Shown piece after piece: positions 1 to 5,902 of a stretch of 8,805 nucleotides of DNA. The DNA is from Eubacterium sp. (GTDB lineage: Bacteria; Bacillota; Clostridia; Oscillospirales; Acutalibacteraceae). Position numbers and translations under genes: made by a program. Location: assembly GCA_017543415.1 (NCBI GenBank), contig JAFYGD010000206.1, forward strand, positions 1-8,805, in the 5' to 3' direction. The notes below the pieces were generated by a model that ran no database searches, was not told where the DNA came from, and worked only from the letters and a program-made list of their open reading frames with translations. Positions within the stretch are counted from its first letter, which is position 1, and each line of letters opens with the position of its first letter.

Positions 1-1
1 C

Positions 2-427
2 CACTCCTTTACCCGTGCGTATGAAGCGGTGGTTTACGGCAATATAAAAGAGGAAAACGGCACGGTTAACGAGCCGATAGGAAGAAGCGCTAAAGACAGA
101 AAGAAAATGGCGGTTACATTTAAAAATTCAAAAAATGCAACCACCCACTATAAGGTTATTAAACGTTATGACGGCTTTACCCATATCCGTTGCGAGCTTG
201 AAACGGGCAGAACCCATCAGATAAGGGTTCATATGGCTTACATAGGCCATCCCGTTGCGGGCGGCGACGTTTACGGACCTAAAAAGGTAATCCGTGAGCT
301 TGAAGGTCAGTGCCTTCACGCAAAGCTTATAGGCTTTGTTCATCCGCGTACGGGGCAGTATATGGAATTTGAAAGTCCTCTGCCCGAATACTTTACAAGA
401 TTTTTAAGCAAACTCAGGGAGATTTAA
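2..427 (+). CDS. RluA-family pseudouridine synthase, 3' part (5' end outside window)
   Basis: The open frame enters from the left edge and gives the last 141 residues of a protein that isomerises specific uridines to pseudouridine in 23S rRNA (or tRNA). Seen: the family pattern VxG-N-I...NEPIGR near the start, then KKMAV, and the hallmark GRTHQIRVHMAYIGHPVAGG followed by DVYG, which in RluA/RluC/RluD lines the RNA-binding active-site cleft. The catalytic Asp (in the HRLD motif) lies upstream of the window, so activity cannot be judged. The rest, HAKLIGFVHPRTG...FESPLP, is the usual C-terminal end. The subfamily (RluA, RluC or RluD) cannot be decided from this fragment. It ends 1 nt before the HAD phosphatase gene, so the two are surely co-transcribed. 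The promoter is not in the window. Confidence 0.93.
   Translation, partial: HSFTRAYEAVVYGNIKEENGTVNEPIGRSAKDRKKMAVTFKNSKNATTHYKVIKRYDGFTHIRCELETGRTHQIRVHMAYIGHPVAGGDVYGPKKVIRELEGQCLHAKLIGFVHPRTGQYMEFESPLPEYFTRFLSKLREI
416..421 (+). promoter_or_regulatory. Shine-Dalgarno site for the HAD phosphatase gene
   Basis: AGGGAG lies 7 nt before the ATG at 429, inside the last codons of the upstream pseudouridine synthase. It supports the chosen start and independent ribosome loading in addition to coupling. Confidence 0.75.
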
Positions 428-428
428 T

Positions 429-1286
429 ATGCCCGAAACCTTTGAAAACTGGCTTGTTGTTTCAGATGTTGACTCAACGCTGAAAAACAAAATGCGAACA
501 ATTCCTTCCCGTAATGTTGAGGCAATTCGCGAATTTACGGAACGCGGTGGAAACTTCACCCTTGCCTCCGGCAGGCTTCAGTCAAGTCTTGAAAGGAATT
601 ACAACCGCGTTACGCCCAATCAGCCCGCTGTTGTTCTGAACGGCGCAGGGCTTTACGATTATAAGCAGCGTAAAATGCTCTGGCGCTCAACAATCGGCAA
701 AAAGGGCAGGGATTTTGTTCGCTATATCGCAAAGGAATATGACGAAATTTTCAAAAGCGTTGATATCGGCGTGTACTTTGACGATTATGTTTATATCGTT
801 AAAAGCGGACTCCTTGCAATGTCAACAGTGTATTTTGACAAGGCGCCTCACGAATATGTAAAAAGCCTTGACGATGTGCCGGAGGACGGCTGGATGAAGG
901 TAATCTTCTGGTCAAATCCGTTTACAATCAACAGGCTTCAGAACCTTATCCGTGAGGAAAACAAGGAAAAGGACGCAGAAGCTAATTTTATGGCGTCCTC
1001 CGCTCTCAGCCTTGAAATGCTGCAAAAGGATACCCACAAGGGCGTGGGGATTATGAAGCTTGCAGATATGCTCGGTATTGAAAAAAGCCACGTTGCCGCT
1101 ATCGGCGATTATTATAACGACTGGGATATGCTCAAAACCGTAGGGCTTCCCGCCTGCGCGGGCCAGGCGCCGTCTGCTATTCACAAAATATGCAAGTACG
1201 AAGCCTGTCACTGCAATAAGGGCTGCGTTGCCGATTTACTTGAATTTATTATGAGCGGCAAGGCTGAAGAGCTTATCAGAGAATAA
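429..1286 (+). CDS. Cof-type HAD-superfamily hydrolase (class IIB phosphatase)
   Basis: A 285-residue cytosolic Mg-dependent phosphatase of the Cof/YidA type, which usually act on sugar phosphates, flavin mononucleotide or similar small phosphoesters; the substrate here is unknown. Seen: motif I DVDSTL with nucleophile D13 and acid/base D15, motif II TLASGR with S47, a C2-type cap between about 85 and 195, motif III Lys in HKG (K204), and motif IV GDYYND with D227 and D231. Length fits the family. The cap region after motif II begins with the typical VVLNGAGLYD. Odd point: the C-terminal end is rich in cysteine (C243, C255, C260, C262, C266), though related clostridial members often carry a similar CHCN stretch. 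It starts 1 nt after the rRNA modification gene and is the last gene before a terminator. Family call is firm; biological role is not. Confidence 0.93.
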   Translation: MPETFENWLVVSDVDSTLKNKMRTIPSRNVEAIREFTERGGNFTLASGRLQSSLERNYNRVTPNQPAVVLNGAGLYDYKQRKMLWRSTIGKKGRDFVRYIAKEYDEIFKSVDIGVYFDDYVYIVKSGLLAMSTVYFDKAPHEYVKSLDDVPEDGWMKVIFWSNPFTINRLQNLIREENKEKDAEANFMASSALSLEMLQKDTHKGVGIMKLADMLGIEKSHVAAIGDYYNDWDMLKTVGLPACAGQAPSAIHKICKYEACHCNKGCVADLLEFIMSGKAEELIRE

Positions 1287-1290
1287 AATA

Positions 1291-1303
1291 ATAAAAGCCT
1301 CAC
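1291..1303 (+). repeat. 13-bp repeat copy 1 (ATAAAAGCCTCAC)
   Basis: ATAAAAGCCTCAC begins 4 nt after the stop codon of the HAD gene. An identical copy sits in the opposite orientation directly after the stop of the secreted GH25 gene (2190 to 2178 on the - strand). The two copies enclose the NUDIX gene and the hairpin cluster. Confidence 0.7.
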
Positions 1304-1326
1304 ACGGGGCACCCGTCATAAAGAAG

Positions 1327-1350
1327 GCGGCTGAGTTATCGCTCAGCCGC
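1327..1350. terminator. Intrinsic terminator shared by HAD and NUDIX genes
   Basis: A perfect 9-bp GC-rich stem, GCGGCTGAG (1327-1335) with CTCAGCCGC (1342-1350), closes a 6-nt loop and is followed on the + strand by TTTATTTAT. It ends the HAD operon. On the - strand the same hairpin lies about 30 nt past the NUDIX stop and is followed by CTTCTTTAT, so it can work in both directions for these convergent units. Confidence 0.88.
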
Positions 1351-1381
1351 TTTATTTATAATTTCTGCAAATCAATAATTG

Positions 1382-1867
1382 TCAATTTAGTCCTTCAACG
1401 AAATTGAGAATACGCTGCGTCGCCAATTCGTCTTTTGACAGTTTTCTCAATTCATTAGCCGTAATCCATTTATAATCTGATGTCTCTCCTTCTTGCAAAA
1501 CAATACTATCCTTATCCACATCCGTAATACAAAGATATTCCACATAAAACGATTTATGTCCGTGGTGGAGTACCCTCCCTATTTCAACCAAATTATCGGC
1601 GATAATTCCTGTTTCTTCACGAAGCTCTCTGCGGGCACAGGACAGAGGATTCTCGCCTTGTAACGCAGAGCCTCCTGCTGTAGCCTCCCACATTCCACCG
1701 AAATGCTTTCTATTATCCCTTTGCATAATAAGATAACTTCCGTCCTTGTGTTTTACTATTATCTCACATACCAAATGAAAACAGTTGCTTGGAATCTGCT
1801 CTCCACGGATAAGAACCACATCATCTATTTTATTTAGACTTTCATCATAGGCATCCCACAATTCCAT
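1382..1867 (-). CDS. NUDIX hydrolase, IPP-isomerase-like subgroup
   Basis: A 161-residue soluble NUDIX protein, expected to hydrolyse a nucleoside diphosphate linked to another group, or a related pyrophosphate. Seen: a complete NUDIX box G-x5-E-x7-REL-x-EE-x-GI (GGSALQGE ... RRELREETGI, about residues 66-88). The N-terminal LWDAYDE followed by RGEQIPSNCFHLV resembles the isopentenyl-diphosphate isomerase-like Nudix group; such small clostridial members are usually annotated simply as NUDIX hydrolases and a true isomerase function should not be assumed. It is monocistronic with its own promoter and a good Shine-Dalgarno. Codon use departs from the neighbours: leucine is often TTG (6 of 17) where flanking genes favour CTT, and AAT, GGA and ATA are frequent. 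This suggests more recent acquisition. Confidence 0.93.
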   Translation of the reverse strand: MELWDAYDESLNKIDDVVLIRGEQIPSNCFHLVCEIIVKHKDGSYLIMQRDNRKHFGGMWEATAGGSALQGENPLSCARRELREETGIIADNLVEIGRVLHHGHKSFYVEYLCITDVDKDSIVLQEGETSDYKWITANELRKLSKDELATQRILNFVEGLN

Positions 1868-1876
1868 AAATACTAA

Positions 1877-1882
1877 CCTCTT
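1877..1882 (-). promoter_or_regulatory. Shine-Dalgarno site of the NUDIX gene
   Basis: Read on the - strand, AAGAGG lies 9 nt before the ATG whose first base is 1867. It fixes the start. Confidence 0.7.
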
Positions 1883-1894
1883 AAATCCGGATTT
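1883..1894. promoter_or_regulatory. Perfect 12-bp palindrome in NUDIX 5' leader
   Basis: AAATCCGGATTT is a perfect palindrome between the -10 box and the Shine-Dalgarno of the NUDIX gene. Its position just downstream of the expected transcription start suits an operator for a dimeric repressor. No regulator gene is visible, so this is inference from symmetry and place only. Confidence 0.4.
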
Positions 1895-1903
1895 GACTGT
1901 ATC

Positions 1904-1932
1904 ATTATATCACAGTTTTTAGTAAGAAGCAA
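1904..1932 (-). promoter_or_regulatory. Promoter of the NUDIX gene
   Basis: On the - strand TTGCTT (1932-1927), a 17-nt spacer and TATAAT (1909-1904), with a TG one base before the -10 box (extended -10). The leader is about 30 nt and holds the palindrome and the Shine-Dalgarno. Confidence 0.75.
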
Positions 1933-1959
1933 ATATGTGTCACGGACTATAGCGAGCAT

Positions 1960-1981
1960 AGGATTTGTAATGCCAAATCCT
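1960..1981. repeat. Stem-loop in gene-free region
   Basis: AGGATTTG (1960-1967) pairs perfectly with CAAATCCT (1974-1981) around a 6-nt loop. It lies between the NUDIX promoter and the next hairpin. There is no U-run on either side. Function not evident. Confidence 0.5.
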
Positions 1982-1993
1982 GAAAAGGAAAAG

Positions 1994-2016
1994 CAGACCG
2001 AAAAAGGAACGGTCTG
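1994..2016 (-). terminator. Hairpin with pyrimidine tail on - strand, possible second terminator
   Basis: CAGACCG (1994-2000) pairs with CGGTCTG (2010-2016). Read on the - strand the hairpin is followed by CTTTTCCTTTTC, so it could act as a back-up terminator that stops read-through from the GH25 operon before the NUDIX promoter. The tail is interrupted by C, which weakens the call. Confidence 0.4.
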
Positions 2017-2023
2017 TCATTAA

Positions 2024-2141
2024 TGAAATATTGCTATGCAATATGAAATAAAATTAATCCTACATACGCCGCAGGCGTATTTCACTGCGAAGCAATTTCA
2101 TATTCCGAAGGAATATTTCTTTAATCCGCAAGGATTAATTT
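2024..2141. repeat. Nested palindromic repeat element
   Basis: About 118 bp made of small hairpins: ATATTGC/GCAATAT (2028-2044), ATACGCC/GGCGTAT (2064-2080), TGC/GCA (2086-2094), ATATTCC/GGAATAT (2100-2116) and TTAATCC/GGATTAA (2121-2138), each with a 3-4 nt loop, mostly GAA, GCA or GCAA. Units in the right half are separated by ATTTC, those in the left half by its complement GAAAT. Longer-range pairing also exists: AAATTAATCC (2051-2060) with GGATTAATTT (2132-2141), and ATATGAAAT (2041-2049) with ATTTCATAT (2095-2103). No ORF or promoter is seen in it. It resembles the dispersed intergenic palindromic repeats common in clostridial gut genomes, but only one copy can be seen here. Confidence 0.75.
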
Positions 2142-2144
2142 AAT

Positions 2145-2175
2145 TGGGAGAACCTTCTTTACGAAGGTTCTCCCA
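2145..2175 (-). terminator. Long hairpin after the secreted GH25 gene
   Basis: A perfect 13-bp stem, TGGGAGAACCTTC (2145-2157) with GAAGGTTCTCCCA (2163-2175), and a 5-nt loop, starting 16 nt past the stop of the secreted GH25 gene. The sequence after it on the - strand is AATTAAATTAA, AT-rich but without a real U-run, so it may stop RNA polymerase poorly and rather protect the 3' end. Confidence 0.55.
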
Positions 2176-2177
2176 CC

Positions 2178-2190
2178 GTGAGGCTTTTAT
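2178..2190 (-). repeat. 13-bp repeat copy 2 (ATAAAAGCCTCAC)
   Basis: Directly follows the TAA of the secreted GH25 gene when read on the - strand, and is identical to the copy at 1291-1303. In both places a GG-rich stretch and a hairpin follow, so the motif may belong to a 3'-UTR repeat family. Confidence 0.7.
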
Positions 2191-4017
2191 TTATTTTGTG
2201 TAAAGGTGTTTGGGTGTGCTCCATGCGGAATAGTAGGTTTTGTTTCCTCGTTTTATGTAAGCTCTTACCCTTACGTAGTAGCTGCCGCCAGAACGCGCAG
2301 CCTTAACCGTATACGGTTTGGTCTTAACTTTTACGCTCTTTTTGTTCGTTGTGAACTTTGAAGAGGTGCTCCACATGAGCTGGTAGCCCGTAGCGCCGCT
2401 TACCTTAGTCCAGTTAGCCTTTATCATATACGGCTTTTTGCTTACCGCATATTTCATTTTTGGCGTTTTGGGAGAGGTGTAGTCGCTGTATTCGCTGCTT
2501 ATTGCTCCGAATACCTCTTCACCCGTTTCAATAATTCCCGCAGCCTTAACCTTAAAGGTGTACTGCCTGTTGGTTTTAAGTCCCTCAACAAGATAGTAGT
2601 TCTTTGCCGTATCGCCGAGCTCTTCAAATTCCTTGGTTTCCTCGTTGAGCCTGTAAACAATGTAGCGCTTTGCGCCGCTCTGCTTTGTCCATTTAAGCTT
2701 AATGCTGTTCTTTGTTCGCGCAGAGGTCTTGATTCCCTTAACCTTTGTAGGCTTGGTTATCAGCTTCAGCTGCTCCTCGGGGTCAACTCCGTAGTACTTT
2801 TTACCGTTTACGGTCTTGATTGCAAGCGCTTCAACAAGGTATTCCGTTGCGCCCTTAAGCCCCGTAATTCTGTACTTCGTTTCTGTTGTTTCGCCTGCGT
2901 TTACCCAGCTTGTTATCGGCGTTCTGTAACGTACAAGGTAGCCCTCTGCCTCAGCGTGAGGCTCCCATTCAAACGTCAGCGCAACGCCTTCGCGCTTTAC
3001 GAGAGCTGCGCCCGTTACCGCAGTCGGAACTATGTCAAAATTGTATGTTTTATCCTGAATTCCGGAATAGTTATTAACGCCGGTAACCGTTATGCTTGCG
3101 GTTCCGTAATTCGTATTGTTTCTCGGTGTAACGTAGTAATCAACGCCGAACCTGAGCGGCGCGCCCTTGTACTTAACCTCAAAATCGGGAACTATTTCGC
3201 TTCCGGTGTAGGCCTGGCGCTGAATTGCAGTATCGTCAAACACCTTGGGGTTATACATAAAGTTGCTGTCAACGTTTCCGCTTATGCCCTTAATCGTGCC
3301 CTTTGCGGTAAACTGCCATATGCTGTAATCACCCTTGTAATCCGTCTTTGTTGCGTAGTGTGCAACCCAGATGTCGTATTTATCCTCAAGGTCGGTGTAA
3401 TTAAGGTTTTCGTAGTAAAAGTACTTGCTTGCGTAAACGCCTGCCTTAAATCCCTTGTTTTTTACTGCGTTGCAGAAAGCCTTGGTGTAGGCAGTCATTT
3501 TGGTTTTATTGATTGAACCGTTGTTCCACGCCTTGTTAAGCCTTCCGCTTGAAACCGGGGCGAATTCGTAGTCAAAGTAAACGGGGAGTGTAATTTTGCT
3601 CTTGTAATTATCAATGCGGCTAAGAACGTAGTTTGCTTCCTCTATGGCTTCCGCCTTGGTAATAGCCTGGGAATAGAAATAAACGCCTACTTTAAGTCCC
3701 GCCTTGTACGCGCCTTCAATGTTCTGCTTGTAAAGCGTGTCCTCCATAAGGGTTCCCGCGTTAGCATAGCCGCGGCAGCCTATTCTTACTATTGCAAAAT
3801 CAACGCCCGCAGCCTTAACCTTTGCCCAGTCAACGGTGCCGTTGTGGTTTGAAACGTCAATACCTTCGCTGCGCGCATATGAAGCGTAGCGGTCCTGATG
3901 GGTGTAGGTGCTTGATGTAAATATGGATTTTGAAGTAAAAGCCCACGCCGAAAACGGCATCAGAAATGCCGTGAGTAAAGCAAGTATAAATGCAGTTAAA
4001 CGCGTTGCCTTTTTCAT
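2191..4017 (-). CDS. Secreted GH25 muramidase with Fn3-like modules
   Basis: A 608-residue secreted lysozyme-type enzyme that cleaves the MurNAc-GlcNAc bond of peptidoglycan. Seen: a signal peptide (KK at 2-3, hydrophobic 8-24, cleavage probably after AWA at 24-26); GH25 domain about 50-258, with GIDVSNHNG (D54), the catalytic pair D149-x-E151 in YFDYEF, GVYFYSQ at 111-117 and WVAHY; a beta-rich module at about 268-330 (YTGSEIVPDF ... GVDYYVTPRN ... GTASITVTGVNNYSG), of the kind repeated in clostridial surface proteins; then three Fn3-like modules at about 333-424, 425-515 and 517-606, the last two clearly lysine-rich. There is no LPXTG or S-layer motif, so wall retention probably rests on the basic modules. 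The start overlaps the stop of the upstream GH25 gene by 1 nt (TAATG). Confidence 0.94.
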   Translation of the reverse strand: MKKATRLTAFILALLTAFLMPFSAWAFTSKSIFTSSTYTHQDRYASYARSEGIDVSNHNGTVDWAKVKAAGVDFAIVRIGCRGYANAGTLMEDTLYKQNIEGAYKAGLKVGVYFYSQAITKAEAIEEANYVLSRIDNYKSKITLPVYFDYEFAPVSSGRLNKAWNNGSINKTKMTAYTKAFCNAVKNKGFKAGVYASKYFYYENLNYTDLEDKYDIWVAHYATKTDYKGDYSIWQFTAKGTIKGISGNVDSNFMYNPKVFDDTAIQRQAYTGSEIVPDFEVKYKGAPLRFGVDYYVTPRNNTNYGTASITVTGVNNYSGIQDKTYNFDIVPTAVTGAALVKREGVALTFEWEPHAEAEGYLVRYRTPITSWVNAGETTETKYRITGLKGATEYLVEALAIKTVNGKKYYGVDPEEQLKLITKPTKVKGIKTSARTKNSIKLKWTKQSGAKRYIVYRLNEETKEFEELGDTAKNYYLVEGLKTNRQYTFKVKAAGIIETGEEVFGAISSEYSDYTSPKTPKMKYAVSKKPYMIKANWTKVSGATGYQLMWSTSSKFTTNKKSVKVKTKPYTVKAARSGGSYYVRVRAYIKRGNKTYYSAWSTPKHLYTK

Positions 4018-4856
4018 TATCTGCTCTTCCTGTTCTTTATGTAAAAATGGTTTGTGTCAACGTTTCCTTTTATTCCGCTGCAGCTTCCCGTTTCGGAATA
4101 CTGCCAGATGTCGTAATAGCCGGTGTAGGTAACCTCTTTGTTGTAATCCGCAACCCAGATAAAAACATCGTCCGGAATGTCTTTCATATTAAGCTCGGTG
4201 CGGTAAATGTAGCTTGAAGCGTAAATTCCCGGCGTGTAGCCGGCTTTTCTTACCCTGTCGCAAAAAGCGTTTATAACCGCAGTTCGCTCCTTTTTTGTAA
4301 GGCCTGCGTTAAAGAGCCGCCCTGCGTGGCTTCCGTTAACCGTAGGGTATTCAAAGTCAATAACAACAGGGAGCGAAACGCTGTAGCCCTTTATCGCTTT
4401 AAGCGCAAAGTCGGCTTCCTCCCGGGCTTCTTTTTCGTTTGTTGCCTGCGAATAAAAGTAAACCCCGGCGGGAACGCCGTATTTTTCGGCGTGTTTAAGG
4501 TTGTATTTATAGGTTGTGTCGGGGTAAATCTCTCCCTGGCTGTAGCCCCTTGCGCCAACGCGTATAAAGGCAAATTCAGCCTTTTCTGAAACCTTCTTCC
4601 AGTTAATCTTGCCATTGTGGTTTGAAACGTCAATGCCCCACGCAACCTCTCCTTTAAGGGGAGCGGGGTTGTTTTTTGCAGGCTTTGAGCCCTGTGTAAT
4701 TATGAAAACTCCTGCCGCAATAATTGAAAGTATTGCAACGCAAAGTATTAAGGTAATAACGGTTTTGCTGTTTTTCTTACCGCCGTTCTTCTTTTTCGCC
4801 TTTTTTCGTGCGGCGGAAGAGGTCGGCTTTTTTCTCTTTTTGGTGGTAGTAGCCAT
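4017..4856 (-). CDS. Membrane-anchored GH25 muramidase
   Basis: A 279-residue paralogue of the secreted GH25 enzyme encoded just downstream. Seen: an N-terminal head of about 31 residues dominated by Lys/Arg (KKRKK, RKKAKKK), one transmembrane helix at about 33-54 (VITLILCVAILSIIAAGVF), a short linker, then a bare GH25 domain from about 72 to the end: GIDVSNHNG with D76, GVYFYSQ at 131-137, catalytic pair D167-x-E169 in VVIDFEY, WVADY and WQYSETG. The positive-inside rule puts the head in the cytoplasm and the catalytic domain outside, as a type II membrane protein. No wall-binding modules. It is the first gene of a two-gene operon. No Shine-Dalgarno precedes the ATG, and the -10 box lies only 7 nt away. 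There is no in-frame alternative Met before residue 224. Confidence 0.93.
   Translation of the reverse strand: MATTTKKRKKPTSSAARKKAKKKNGGKKNSKTVITLILCVAILSIIAAGVFIITQGSKPAKNNPAPLKGEVAWGIDVSNHNGKINWKKVSEKAEFAFIRVGARGYSQGEIYPDTTYKYNLKHAEKYGVPAGVYFYSQATNEKEAREEADFALKAIKGYSVSLPVVIDFEYPTVNGSHAGRLFNAGLTKKERTAVINAFCDRVRKAGYTPGIYASSYIYRTELNMKDIPDDVFIWVADYNKEVTYTGYYDIWQYSETGSCSGIKGNVDTNHFYIKNRKSR
4026..4031 (-). promoter_or_regulatory. Shine-Dalgarno site of the secreted GH25 gene
   Basis: AGGAAG on the - strand, 8 nt before the ATG at 4017, lies within the last codons of the upstream GH25 gene. Together with the TAATG overlap it supports coupled translation of the two muramidases. Confidence 0.75.
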
Positions 4857-4863
4857 AATATGT

Positions 4864-4892
4864 ATTCTAATATAAAAATGTCAATTTTGCAA
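4864..4892 (-). promoter_or_regulatory. Promoter of the GH25 operon, possibly leaderless
   Basis: On the - strand TTGCAA (4892-4887), a 17-nt spacer and TAGAAT (4869-4864). The ATG follows after only 7 nt, so transcription should begin at or 1 nt before the start codon. A consensus-like TTGACA at 4884-4879 is a rival -35 box, but its matching -10 box would overlap the ATG. Confidence 0.5.
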
Positions 4893-4939
4893 TACTAAAC
4901 CGCGATAATTTACAATTTTGGAAAAATTAGTTACAGCTA

Positions 4940-4967
4940 TTGTAATTATTTTGCGATGTGATATAAT
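4940..4967 (+). promoter_or_regulatory. Extended -10 promoter of the small membrane protein gene
   Basis: TTGTAA (4940-4945), a 16-nt spacer and a perfect TATAAT (4962-4967) preceded by TG-A (extended -10). Transcription should begin near 4974, leaving a leader of about 22 nt that holds the Shine-Dalgarno. It is divergent from the GH25 operon promoter. Confidence 0.75.
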
Positions 4968-4984
4968 AATTTTATTAAATGTTT

Positions 4985-4989
4985 AGGAG
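4985..4989 (+). promoter_or_regulatory. Shine-Dalgarno site of the 32-residue ORF
   Basis: AGGAG ends 6 nt before the ATG at 4996. This near-ideal spacing is the main support that the tiny ORF is translated. Confidence 0.8.
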
Positions 4990-4995
4990 CTTTTT

Positions 4996-5094
4996 ATGTC
5001 TGTATTAACCACGGTAGGAATAATTGCAATAGCGTTTTTGTTCGGAACATCAATAGGTATTTTTGTTTATTTAAAATTCATAAGAAAAAAATAA
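4996..5094 (+). CDS. 32-residue single-pass membrane protein, unknown function
   Basis: A very short gene with every expression signal in place: extended -10 promoter, AGGAG Shine-Dalgarno at 6 nt, ATG, TAA and an intrinsic terminator whose stem begins inside the stop codon. The product starts MSVLTTVGIIAIAFLFGTS and is almost wholly hydrophobic from about residue 3 to 26, ending in a basic tail (KFIRKK). It should form one transmembrane helix with a cytoplasmic basic C-terminus. I do not recognise a family. Size and charge pattern resemble type I toxins of the Fst/BsrG kind, but also small regulatory membrane subunits. No convincing antisense RNA promoter was found. It is divergent from the GH25 pair and convergent with the phosphoesterase gene. 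Confidence 0.72.
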   Translation: MSVLTTVGIIAIAFLFGTSIGIFVYLKFIRKK

Positions 5095-5119
5095 ACGGGT
5101 GCTACCCGTTTATTTTTAT
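5093..5119. terminator. Bidirectional intrinsic terminator
   Basis: AAACGGGT (5093-5100), loop GCT, ACCCGTTT (5104-5111), then ATTTTTATT on the + strand; on the - strand the same stem is followed by ATTTTTTTCTT. It contains the stop codon of the small ORF (5092-5094) and of the phosphoesterase gene (5102-5104), so both convergent genes end inside it. Confidence 0.9.
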
Positions 5120-5896
5120 TGTTTCGGTTATTAGAGTTTCAGTATCAAGCAGCTTTGCCGTAGGCGGCTGCGGATATTCATATGAATTATATCCCGAACC
5201 GGCGCATTGAATAAGCTTAACGCCCATCATTTCGGTTTCAAAGCTGTTTTCGTGGTCGTGACCGAAAGCCGCCGCTTTAAGGTAAGGCGCAAGCTCCTTA
5301 AGCTCGCCTGTATTGATGTCGGGAGGGCAGGGGTCCTCTCTGATTTCACCCGTGTATTTTACCCCGTCTTTAAAGCGGTTTCCCTCTGTAATTTCCCTTA
5401 TATCGGGTACAATTATGTGCTGAAAAAGGATTGCCTTTTTGCCCTTTATTTCATCCTTTGCCCACTCAATTATTTCGGGCTTAACAACGTCGTAACAGCT
5501 GCCTTCACCCTCATAATACGAGCCGCTGTCTATAAACAGCAGGGTTTCGTTTTCAATGTTTAAAACGTAGTTTCTGCCGTTTGTGAGCGAGTTCGGATAA
5601 GCGGAAATCATATCAAGAATCTCCTCTTTTGTAAGCTCGCATTCGTCGTCATGATTGCCGAAAACCGTTGCAAACGGTATGTTTTTCGTTAAATCGTAAA
5701 TCTCACGCAGATAGCTTTCGTATTTATCAAGACCAACGCTGCCGAAATCGCAGCCGGGAACCGTGTCTCCAAGAAAAACTATGAGGTCGCACGGCGTAGT
5801 GTCTATTAACTTTTTCAGTCCCTTAATCGTTCTGCTCCGCCTTTCTTTGCTCACTTCGGGACAGTTGTGCACGTCGGCTATTAATAAAATTTTCAT
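5102..5896 (-). CDS. Calcineurin-like metallophosphoesterase
   Basis: A 264-residue cytoplasmic (no signal peptide) dinuclear-metal phosphoesterase. Seen in order: D-x-H in ADVHN (D8, H10), GD in FLGDT (G43, D44), GNHD (N81, H82, D83), a His in FQHIIVPD (H160) and GHDH (H213, H215). These are all five metal-binding and catalytic blocks of the family, so it should be active. The closest style is the Icc/purple-acid-phosphatase-like group. The insertion around 125-140 (SGSYYEGEGSCYD) and the end YNSYEYPQPP are common in these clostridial members. Substrate unknown. The start is forced, since the DVH motif lies at residues 8-10. The -10 box is 6 nt before the ATG. It is monocistronic and ends within the terminator shared with the 32-residue gene. 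Confidence 0.93.
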   Translation of the reverse strand: MKILLIADVHNCPEVSKERRSRTIKGLKKLIDTTPCDLIVFLGDTVPGCDFGSVGLDKYESYLREIYDLTKNIPFATVFGNHDDECELTKEEILDMISAYPNSLTNGRNYVLNIENETLLFIDSGSYYEGEGSCYDVVKPEIIEWAKDEIKGKKAILFQHIIVPDIREITEGNRFKDGVKYTGEIREDPCPPDINTGELKELAPYLKAAAFGHDHENSFETEMMGVKLIQCAGSGYNSYEYPQPPTAKLLDTETLITETIKING

Positions 5897-5902
5897 ACCT
5901 TA

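Noticed and set aside
2024..2141. Possible CRISPR array
   Set aside because: The repeated parts are short palindromes with 5-nt separators, not direct repeats of 25-40 bp with unique spacers, and no cas gene is near.
2956..3516. Long + strand ORF of 186 codons
   Set aside because: It lies antisense inside the secreted GH25/Fn3 gene, whose domains are unmistakable; its protein has no recognisable motif and no ribosome site was noted.
2191..4856. Phage endolysin genes
   Set aside because: GH25 is common in phage lysins, but here one protein has a membrane anchor and the other a signal peptide and Fn3 modules, and no holin or phage structural gene is present.
4996..5094. Type I toxin-antitoxin locus
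   Set aside because: The peptide is toxin-like in size and charge, but on the opposite strand only a weak promoter-like match was found and no antisense RNA with its own terminator could be supported.
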